42,721 bases of DNA, from the NCBI RefSeq assembly GCF_001039355.2, contig NW_019774659.1:301813-344533 (forward strand). Direction: 5' to 3'. Below, in pieces: positions 10,418 to 22,400 of this stretch. Below the pieces are notes generated by a model. It did no database searches, was not told where the DNA came from, and was given only the letters and a program-made list of their open reading frames with translations. This stretch comes from Lingula anatina (Eukaryota > Brachiopoda > Lingulata > Lingulida > Lingulidae). The position numbers were made by a program, and so were the translations under genes. How positions within the stretch are numbered: the first letter of the stretch is position 1; every line of letters begins with the position of its first letter.

Positions 10418-13400
10418 GATCCTCCTCTATTATCTCCACTGACTCTGCAAGAATCACAAGAGGGACCTTTAGGATCTTTAAGCTAGTGGGTAATACCAAC
10501 AACTTTTAATTCTTTAGTCAAACTATCTAAAAGAACATTTGTATGATTTTTGTGTTTCTTCCACACCCTATACCAATGAGGGACAGGGGAGTCAAAACTG
10601 AAGAGCACCTTGCATAGATTGTACTGGTTTGGTAATGGCAAGTCTTTAGACTAACCTAAACAGTCACTTTATCATTTTTTTATACAATGCAACTACGCAA
10701 AGCCTCTAAAGGAACACAACATTCCCAAGATTAAATCAAGCAGGTTGCATATTAACAATTAGTTGGCAGCCACTTTCATAACAAAAGAATCCTTTTCCCC
10801 ACAAAACCAGTTTAAAATTGAAACAGCCCTCTGTTGATTATCAGTAAGTTATTAGTTTGAAGCAGTTTACCTAACCTAAAAGCAATCTAGCAAAAGCCAT
10901 GCTTTTGTAACCACTCAATGATTATATAATGAAATGTGCACAGAATAAAAAGGACAGAAAAAGCATGCTATGTGTAAACACTGACCTGGTACAGTATCTG
11001 AATATTTGGTGTAAATGATTTCCTAATTTGTAGTATAATTTCATTGTTTCAAATGCCTTGTTCCAAAGATAACAATGTTGTTTTATTTTTCTGCTGTGTA
11101 TCATAATTTTTTAATTTATTTTAGTTTTCTTTTCACAGTGATATAAAAGGCATCTTTGTTGTGTAAAAAATTGCCTGAATTTTGAGAGCCACATCTTTTG
11201 CGTTTGTCTAAGTGCCAACTGCATAGCAGCTATTGGGTGCTTTTATCAAGCTGGGGAGGAGGGAGTACAAATGTTTATCATCTTAAAGTTGTTATATTGT
11301 TTAAACAGTAAGAGAAAAGCACAACAGGGGTGATATCCTAAAAACATAAGCAACTTAAAAACCCTCCATTACTCAACCAAAAGTCAGACCGTCATTAACA
11401 ATTTACATTATATCAATCTGACTTGAGGGTGAGTGCAAGTATTTGTAGATTATAAACTTTCTAGAATACCACACCCATACCAGCACATGCTGCCTAGTAA
11501 GTGGGATAAAGCTGGCTACTACAGTTATGCCCCACACCCACATGCTTTAAAATAAGTCAATGAGTTCATCATTTGGCCATTGTGATTACTTATTAATAGC
11601 ACTGTCAATATACAGTTATTAAGTATTCTTTTGATTTTTTTTTATAATAATATTAAAGGTGTTTTTTAAATGTTTAAAGTGATTGCTTACCATGTGGCAA
11701 AAAAGTAGCTGTGCATAGCTATCATATTTCATTCCAAATCTTATAATTTTTTTAAATTACCAATTCTAATTGAACCAAAGCAAAGTTAAATAAGATATGA
11801 TTATTTTTACTAAAAAAAAAACATATGTTAATGATGTAGTCTTACATTAAGAGGAGCCATAAGCTCCATGATGCAAGTCATCACTAAACCAGTCAATTTT
11901 CTTTCCTTACGAAGAGACAGACAGACAGACAATGGCCCAGGTATTTACATACCACCCAATGGGTGTATGTAAAACACAACTACAAACTTCAATAGTTACA
12001 GGTGTCAGTGAACCCAGGCAGTCATTCATCAAACTCTCATCCAATGTCCATTAAGAACTGACTGAGAAGTTGAACACAGAGTCAGAGATCTCAAACTGTG
12101 GTTAGATTCAGTCATCTTGAAAAAATAAGTGATTTTCTTTTGTATTAGTACACATTCCTTTTGGTCACTTTACATGCCTATCTTAATCAAAACTGATGCT
12201 AAATGTGCTGCTGACAATGGAAAATTTAAAATCAAAGGTGTCCTATAATATTATGGAATATACAATAAAAAGTATATCATATTGATAATACTCTTACCTT
12301 TTTCTTAAAAAAAAAAAAAAAAAAAAAAGACATACTCATTCTGATTTACAAAAAAGTAATCAAAGTATAAAAAAAAAAAACTGCTCACAATATTTAGCAA
12401 TACTGGTCATGAGCAGAATCTACTCATAATATATACCAAACCCATTGTTAATAGTTTTGGTGCAAATACATGTAATTTGTGCCAGGAGTTAATGTGGTCA
12501 GATAAACCTTTAAAGGCTTGTTCACAACAGGATCAACCTAAAACCTGCTCTGCACTTAACTGCATCATCTGTCAGCCAATCAAGATGGGATCTACTACCA
12601 TTTTTACCTGACCACCCTATGCTGTTAAATGATGCAGTTTAGGAACACAAGTTTTAAGTTATTCCTTATGTGAATGCGCCTCAAACCTAGCTATCAGACT
12701 AGCCCTATACCACCCATGCAGCACAGAGCAAAAGCTCTCAGTAAAATGACATTTCAAGAGTATATAAGCCCCTTACCCTTAATAGCCACCAAATTGTAAG
12801 GTTTATAGATAGTAGTTATATTTGATAGATGCGTTCCCATTTATTGAAACTGACTCTGGATTTACCTAATGAGCACGCTCATTCTGCAGAAAAATTGATT
12901 GTACAATAAGAATGTCCTTGATACAAGATTTAAAAATTTCCATCTCAATACAAGTAAGAAGCTTTGCCAAGCTTATCTTACTCTATTGGAAAATGAAAAA
13001 TGTTTGCCACGGTGAAACTGAGTTGTTAGTTTAAGCAAAGTATAATCCAGTTTTCTATGGATAAATGTGGATTTCTGTCACAAGAGATATAACCATAACT
13101 TATCAAGTGAAAGGGTGACTAAAAATAACATCCTTGTACAGATTTCATAATAAAATAAGAAATTTCCAAATTATAACAAAAATCAGTTCGTGTCCTGTAA
13201 GCGAAAAACACAGTGGTCAACACTTACACAGAGCCCAAAATAAAATTTCAAAATGTCAGACAAAACCAAGCCGAAGGTGGCCATCTCTTTAACGAAATTT
13301 AAACCCAGAGCCTGAATCAAAAGCTACACATGTAACAGATATGACAAACCTGTACATTCTGAAGCATATAATCATTAACAAATCATATCACTAACATTGT

Positions 13401-16400
13401 CTTTGTACTGCTTAAAAATCAGCACTCAATATTGTTAAGTCACCCCCTCAAAAAAATTTTCAATATTGTCAGCAAACTTATTATATTATATTTTAAATCA
13501 CATTGAGTCTAGGAGTAAAGTGACCAAAGAGAACACTATATATGAGAAGAAACAGCAGCGTGCTTCAAAAGCATGGCAATACACGAACCAATGGTCCATT
13601 TCTGCTTTCAAATTGGTATACCTTGTAAATCTTTTATCAACACTTTCACATTGCCTGTTGTAGTCAAAGTAAAATAAAAGCCTCAGTCAGTAGTTGTCCA
13701 TGCAAGACAAGACCAATAAACCAGTGAGATTTGGAACCACTTTATTATTATTTTTTTTTCCTTTTTTTTTTTCAAATCATCCCTACATTTAGTGTAAGAT
13801 GCATTTTCGAATGCCTTTTCATTTCATGTTAAGTTCATGAAAAGTACAAATCGGGGGGGGGGGGGGGGAGACTTTATGGCAAGTAATTTAAGTGTGTACA
13901 GGCCTGTTATCATGAAGCAAAACTCAATTATACTTTTGACATCTTTTTATCCTGTATTCTAGAGTGCATTAATTCATGTTTTGAATACAAAAGGTTACAT
14001 GGGTGAAAAATAAGTGTCACTAAGAGAAATGTTGTCATTCAATGTTTATGATCTCTTATAATGGAAAATAACATGTGTGAGGCCAAATTTCATATCCCAT
14101 GCCTGATGTCATTTTTTGATATCAAATAAAATTTTCTGTTTCTATCAATTTTAGATTTTAAAACTGCCAAAACAGTGCTTTTGCTTAAAACTGTGCTTTT
14201 GTCAATAACAGTTAATAAGAGGTTACACTGGGATGAGGGCATGTCTCAAATAGTGCTCAAGGTGCTCCAAGGTGTTGTTGTGATTCCAAATCCACAGGGT
14301 TTGCATGGCCTGATAGAGAAGGCACAATTCAACAAGGCAAGGCTAGGTTCTAAAATATTGCAGACATGAACAGTATTGGAAGCTGCCTTCATAAAGACAA
14401 AGCCACCACTTGGAAGCTGCCTACAGTGAGGCAAAGCCACCACAATCTGCCATGTTTACAGAAATATAATACTTAAAGACTTTTGATCTATATAATCTAT
14501 CAAAAGTGATATTTATCAATTTAACTTTTAAACAGTAAATCTAATACATAAAAAGGTTTGCACAACTGCAAATGGTTTATCACCTTAAACACAGAAGGTT
14601 GAGATTCTGTGTAAGATGAAGTTACAGTTTTCTAAAATATAAAATAAATTATAAAACTGGCATACTACTTTCATAATATCGGTTCCCAATGAAAAAGGAA
14701 CAAAGGCTTAGCCTCACCTTTTTGTGTTCTCATATCAAATACTTTCTCTCCCCCCAGCAAAAAACTACAGATTATACATCAACTCAAACATGTCCCACAA
14801 ATGCAAGACAAAGGGCACCAATTAATACAGGGGAACCCAAAAAGACACAAACCATACAGCACAGTTTCCCAAAACCCCTTTTTACATACAGTTGTGGAGA
14901 AGATGCAATAGCTGCCACAAGTTCTGAATCGTCCAGATGAAGGCTCAAGTCTATTGCAGACATGAAATTTTGGAAGAAAGTTCCCCTTTGACGACAATGA
15001 GACAAACACAAAACATATGCCTCAGGCCTAGCAAGCCAGAGCAGAGAAATGTCTGTTTACACAGTATAAAATGTTTAAAAGAAAACTCTAGCAGGATTTC
15101 TACTAGATAAAGAACTTGAGGATTGCTTTGAAAAGAAGATAAGGAAAAAAGGCTCTTTCAAGGTAACTGTGTGAAAAATCTGGCAAGCAAAATTGATGTG
15201 CTGTTTTTTCTATCAAGATATCAATGTGTCCCAAATTTCTCACTAATAGAGACCCTGCTAATTCATATCTATTTTGGAATTCCAAATAATTCTTTTCAAA
15301 AACTGGTTAAAACAAACTGCTAACTACTCAAAACATCCAGATAGCCAAATTTAGATTGAAATTTTGCAAAGATAAAGTATACCAGAAATTTTCATAAGGC
15401 GTCACTCTTAAAAACTTTGTGTTTGGTAGGCCTGATTATACAGAAAAAACTGAGCAGGGTACCAAAACCGAATCCTTTCTCACAAAATCATAAAGAAAGA
15501 ATAATCTACAGAAAGAAAACATTCTTGATTACCTAAGAACAACTGTATTTAGACTACTTTGCCAAAACGGACTAAAAGGAAAGAAGACAAAATCTAACAA
15601 GCCTGAGCCAAAGAACCAAAAAAGTGTAAGACAGATGCAGTTGTTTGAAAACAGACAAAAAACTATCAACAAACTGTAAAGTAACATCTTCTCGCGGGGG
15701 TAAATAGGTATCTTAAGTTTTCAAAGAGTCACTAAAATATTGATAAACAGACTGTGTAAAAAAAAATCAAACTTCCCATCAATTTACTTACTCAAATTCA
15801 AGAGTTAAACTCCCACGAATTTCTGCTAATTTACAGAGGGATCACATACAAAAAAGACGATTACTCAATACAAAGACAACCGAACACAAACACAGGGCAG
15901 AACAACAGAACAACTCCCCACTCCCTGCCATATACCCACCTCTTCCTATCTCTCATAGCACCCTCCTTCGCATCTTTTAGCGCACTCTCCAGCGCCTTGA
16001 CGCGGTCCATGGTGGCACGCAGCCTCTTTTCCAGCTTGGGCAGCTCGCACCTCAAATCAGCATTGTCACGCACAAGCTATAAAGGAGGACAGTATTATGT
16101 TAAATTATGAAATAATCTCGAATGTTTTTTTCCAGACAAACTTTGCATAAAACTTGATTATTGGAATGAACTGAAGATGTCTAATGCTCTTACTTATACC
16201 CTCAAGAGAATTTCTAAGATGCACATGTAACTATTGTTCCATTCACACAATGGTCATCAAAACAGTGACCACTACTTAGTTTGTAAGTTGTGTGGTGACT
16301 TGAGCGCCAGCATAATGTCTTCATCTATGCTAATATAACCACGTCTACTTGATCTAAATTGTTTTCAGGGAATGAAATCTGTCTCTGATACCTACCTGTT

Positions 16401-19400
16401 TGTGTACTTTGGTGAGCTGATCTAGATTGTTTTCTAGGAATGAAATCTTCTGTCTCTGAGCAGCACTGCTGGTGGCATCTTCTTCCTCATCCAAACCCTG
16501 AAGATAGCAAAGATTACATCATGATAACTCACAAACATAGATAAAATACAGCATTTGCCCCGTAGTCATTAAATAAAATAATTTTGTCAGCTATGTTATG
16601 CACCTAAAGTTTCTGTAATAGACACATATGAGGCACTGAAATATTTAAGGTTAGCTCTTGTAAGAAGAAAAAAGAGAGGTAAATTTGAATTTCTGAACTC
16701 CATAATGAAAAATGCAGCCATGCCTGCTCTTGGAGAAAAATCTTTTAGTTAAACATCTTAGTTCACACTGAGAGAGGAAACAGAATAGAGACTGACAACT
16801 CAAAGGTAATCTCATTTCCACAATATCACAACATACAAACACATCCCCAGACATCCCAGAACACAACTTACAGCATCTTTGACTTTCTTGACTCTGGCCT
16901 GCAGGTCCTGGACAAACAGTTTCCTCAGGTTGTGGAGGGTCTGGAGCTCTTTGGCTACAGTCTCCTCCAGACCCTTGAGGTCCTGCTTGGCTTGCTCCCT
17001 CTTCTCCAGCTGTAGGGAGACCTCGCTGAGCTTGGTGGCCTTCTCAGCCTCCTCTGCCTTCAGTTTGTCATGGTCGGCTTGGAGCTGGTCGTGGGCCAGG
17101 CTCAACTTTTGGTTCACCCTGGAAGTGAATGGTGGTTTTAGTTATCCACACAGTGTAACAGCATGATCTTTTATGTTTATCTTTTATAATTATATCAAAA
17201 TGTTAGGTCACAAGAATAATGTGAATGTTTAAGTTTTGGCATAGCTTATTTGGAGCTGGATTTGTAAAAGTACATTCTCTGGTTCACTAGATATTAGACA
17301 GTGACTGAATAATGTCATGATATAATGACTGTGGACAACCGTGGTATCTGCGAGAAGGGTATGAAAAAAAAACAGAAGTAAATTTGACAAATAAATAGAA
17401 CTCAATTATACGAAATGCAAACCACGTACTCTTTCAGTTGCTCTATCTGGTTCTGTTTCTCTGCAATCTCATCTCTGAGTGCATTCAGCTGTTTCTGGTG
17501 GGCCTCCCTGTGGCTTTCCATCTGCTTCTCCAGGGCTGTCTTCATGTCATTGGCAGACTTGGCTTCCTCTGCCTTCACATTGTACACTTGCTCTGAAATG
17601 ATGATAACATCAATGTTACTGGTGCTGAAATTATTAGGGGGTTTGAGCAGCAGCTTGTAAAAGCTGGGGTTGGGGGTGGGGGTGGGAACAGAATCAAGTA
17701 GGGTGTGAGTGAACCCCCCACCCCAAACCCCATTTGAGAGGTTACAAAACTGGGAAAGAATTCATGTCTTTTAAAGTCCTGCTTATTGTAATCTTTAGTA
17801 GTGTAAGTTCCTCTTTAACACATGGCTCAGGGTGTTTTAATATCCCACCTTGGGCCTTAAGCTTAGCACACTCCTCCTCTAACCCATCCACAGACTCCTC
17901 CAACTGTCTCTTCTTCTTCTCTGTCTCTTTAAGGTTCTCTGTCAGGGACTTGATCTTAGCTTCATTCTGGAGGATAAAGTGCAACAATGAAAAATTTTGG
18001 TTAAACTCATGATATTTCTCACTCATGCCCTTGGCAGAGAAAAACACTTTCAGGAAATTCATTTGTATTTAGAGAGTTATGGATTGAATGACCAACAAAC
18101 TATTTGTTAAACTATGTTTAAAGCTTGGGAAAGTTTAAACAAAGACATCTGTGATATGCTACCACAGGACCCTACACTATCTGTACTGAGCTGGACCATG
18201 CAATTCTTAATGGGAAAATACTTACACTCTGTGTCAGAATCTTCATCTCAGACAACTCCTTCTCGTAGGCGTTAATCTTGTCGTTACTGCTGGTCTGGGA
18301 CTGCTCCAGTGTCTGGGTGCGTGTGCAGAGGGTCTTCACCTCTGACTTCATCTTGTTGATGTACAGCCGTGCCACCGTAAACTCTTCCTCGATTTTCTCA
18401 CTCTGACCTATGCTAGGCTTCTAAGAGAAAATCAGACTTTGCAACAAAACAATAACATCTAGAAAACCTTGCAAGAGGTTTTATTGCCTTTTCTTCAAAA
18501 ATAGCCTATTTAAATAGAAGGCAAAGTTTTCCATCAAGAGACTTGATATCATGCCTATTTCATTACACAGTTTAAAAGTAATCAAAAACACATAACTTGA
18601 ATATTTTCTTTTCTATATGTTGACTTATGTAATACAATTATTTAACAATGCAAGATCTGCATTAACTTGAAACAAAATATGTAGATCAAGACTTCATCTG
18701 TTAGACTTCAACACACTAACATACGATATTTGTTACAGAAGATATATTTTCACCCATGCGATATTCCTAAATACTTACAGCAATGTCCCCAGCGCTGCCC
18801 CCAATAACGCCACCTATCTCACTGAGGTCGCGCAGCAGGCTGATCATCATCTCTGACGTCCTCTTCTTTTGGTGGAGGCTGGAATCCTTGATCTGGTGTA
18901 GTTCAGCCTGGGTGTTGTTTAGAAGGTTCTGAAAATATTCGGAGGAAATTGCATGAATGAGATGTTCATTAATGTTAATACAAATCTGTAATAAACCCAT
19001 CAATCAATCCATCTTCTGTCAATGTCTAGTTAATGTGAGTCAAACAACAGGAGTAGTAATAAAGTAATAAATTATATAGCAATAATCTTCACGAGAAACT
19101 TTTTTTTACAAAGTAATTCCTTCTTTGCATTAATTTTTAAACTCAACCTTGATGGAACACTACACAATAGGTAACTTAACTCTACCTACATTTTTATCTA
19201 CACTTAGTTGTCAAACCTGGCCATTTGTCTCATCTGTCTATTAAATGACTCCCTCATTTTATCCCTGTTTTTATTTAATTATAGTGCATGTGCCCATTTT
19301 GTACTTACACTCTTTGAATTCAGTTCATCGGTCAGCTGTTCATTCTCCTTGTTCTTGTTGTCAACCTCCTGTGATTTCTGGTCGTAGTTCATCGCCAGCT

Positions 19401-22400
19401 CCTCCAGGGCCTGGAGCACCTCCTTCACCTCCTCCTTAGCGCTGTCGTTTTCGCCTTGAATGCGTGCCATCTCCTGCTGCAGCACGTCGTAGTCGCGGCG
19501 TGTAGCGGCAATCAGTTCCTCTTGCTCCATCATCTGTTCCTTGAGGCGCTCCACCAAAGTGGCCTGGTTAGCGATCTCATCTTCCTGTAAAGGTCAGAGG
19601 TCAAAATATGTAGAAAGGTCACAGGTCAAAACAGAATTCAGCTGACTTAAGATGATACCTGGCACATCACTTTCTTTACAACTAAAGCATGTGGATTCAA
19701 AAGCCTGTCCAGGACCAAATATCTCTGTGACACGAATATTCCATCCCATAAAAATGTGCTTTCTGAGGTGTCCGGGAAATCCATTACAAGAAAACTGTAC
19801 TTCTTTTACTGGGATATTTGTCTTGATTTATTCTTAAAATTTTATCTCTGTGAAAGGCAACAAACCGTATCGTTCATGCAAAATGAACATAACTATGGGA
19901 TCTCTGTTCTTGTTATTTATGACCTTTTGAACTTTGAAAAGAATCATACTGGGACATCATCCCAAAAAACACAGACCTTATCCTGGAGTTCCTTGTACTG
20001 CTTCTCCTTCTCCTCTTCAAACATTCTTCTCTCGTCATCACTGAGGGTGCCCTTGCCACTAGATGGCAGCAGTGAGGGCAGGGAGGCTGTACTGCTGGTC
20101 ATGCTCTCCATCATGACGTCTGTGATGTCCTTGGGGTTCAACTGGTCCTCCTTGGGGACTGCCTCACCTAGAATTAAAAAAAAATTGTGTTTTAAATTTC
20201 ATGTTTCCTGGTCTTACTTAAATGCAAAGCACATATTGGACAAAAAAAAGAAAAAAAAAAAAAAAAAAAAAAAAAAGAACATTTTGCCTCTTGTAAACTA
20301 GAAAGAAGAAACAGCACATTTGTATGTATTCTTGTGGATATTTTTTTCCTCTCAGAGTTTAACATGTATGGCGACACCAATTAATTTACTAAACTAAGTA
20401 CAATATTATCAGTATAAATTGATCAAGTAGCATACACAACTGCTTGTTAATTTTTCATTTATTTTGATCTAGTTGTGAACATGCCTCAGTCTTTCCCATT
20501 CTTACCATTCCTCCACCTGTTGAGTTCACTCTCCAGTTTCTGCAGCTGTCCTCTCAGCCTGCCACTCTTCTCTTTCTCCTTCTCATACCTCCTCTTCCAC
20601 TCCTCAGCCGTCAGCTCCTCATTCACCATCACTGTATTCTTGATTGTCTTGGCTCTGATGGCATAGAAAAATCAACACTTATACATCACTTGCCAAAGTA
20701 AAGGTATGATTTGATTTAGATTTAAAAATCAACAGGAAAATTGAACTCTTTAGTAAAAACAAATTATAGTATTGTGAATTTTCTTCAGTTTACTCTTTAC
20801 AGAAACATATAACATAACTACCTTTGTCCAAACTTGACCAATGTTTTGATTTCAAATAAGTCATTTATGAAGAAAAAAATATCAAGATCAACCTCCAGAA
20901 AGGAATAACTACATCAAACATGCAGCATTATCTAAACATAACAGCAGATTTTTCTCTGAAAATACAACACACACCCCACAGAAAAGAAGAATAAGTAATA
21001 GATAGTAAACACACACCTCTGTCCAAACATGAGGGTTGATTTGGTCTCAGACTCATTGTAAGAGGCGGGAGAGCAGCAAATGATCATGGTGGTCCTGGCG
21101 TTACCTCCCAAACTCTCCTGCAGAATCCTGGTCAGCTTGCTGTCTCTGTAGGGAACGTGGGTTTTCTGAAATGCGGAAAAAGTGTGTGTAGTGTTGTGTA
21201 AGAAGGTTACTATGAATGGAACCACCGGATCGAGCATTCACAAACTAGCATTTTAGCCAGAAATGTACATGGGAAAATGACAGTGTAAAAAAAAAGTGTC
21301 AATTTGAACAATATACATTATACTTTTGAAATGAAATATGAAAAATAAGATAACATGATTATAGTAAACCCCATGCTTTGAAAGTCACTTAAATTGTACT
21401 TCACAATTTTTAAATAGTTGTTCAAGATGACAATCAGGTCCAGATATTGTGAGCAGGATGCAGTGCTCCTCAAAAATAAAGACTAAAATAATAAGCTGTA
21501 ATGGTACTTACATTTCCATCTGCCAGAGCTGATATGACATTTCCTAAAGCTGACAGAGATTTATTGATGTTCTTTGCCTCATCCAGAGTGGTACCCTCAC
21601 AGCCTGTCTTGCTAACCTAGAAGACATTCAAGTTAAAAGAATCCAATGGTCACAAACACAGATTCTGCTATTTTTAACACTTTCTTCTTCAAATCAACCA
21701 CATTGCTCTTATCAGAATCTTATCAAAACTATCAACCAGGTGATAAACATCCTCTACTATGGCTAGGTAAAAGGGTTTATTTATTTATTTATTTTTTTGT
21801 TAAATCTATCATGGGTAAAGTCAGAAATCTGAAATTTGGCAACAAGATTTTCCCATCTGGAAATAACAAAAGGTCTGTATGCCATACCTTCTCACTACCA
21901 GCCAAATCCACAAGGTACAGTTTGCCGCTCAGTTTTTTCTGTGTCTCCAAGTTCTCTTGCCTCACTTGAATCAGGAACACACTGTGACTGCGAGAGCTGT
22001 GCTCATTCATGTCTGGAGACAGAACAAAGGGTCAGTTATCAACTATGACACACTTACTCAATAGGTAAAATGCTGGGTTTACAGAGGCTCAATTTATTCT
22101 AGGTGTTTCTTGGGTTGGTCTTAAAATGTAAATTCCTGATCACTTGTAATAAAATTAAAATGTGTATCATTATGCCTCATAACCATTTCTTCCACTTTTT
22201 TTTTTCCACGCATCAAAATGATTCTATTCCAGTTAAGCATGAAACCATATTCTTTTCTCCACTAGAATAGTTTTAGGTACTAATGGTGTATTGTCTGTTT
22301 ATTACAGTCCTTTTTCCTTCACAGAGATAGCATTGATGTTGCAGTACTTACTTGTGACTGCCACGTGTCTGTTGGCCTTGCCTTCATCTATCACTTCAAA

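Noticed and set aside
20475-20666. Plus-strand Leu/Ser/Phe-rich frame over kinesin exon e9, and similar antisense frames over e11, e15 and e16
   Set aside because: Antisense of coiled-coil exons gives Leu/Ser/Phe-rich frames by codon composition; no signal or homology supports them.
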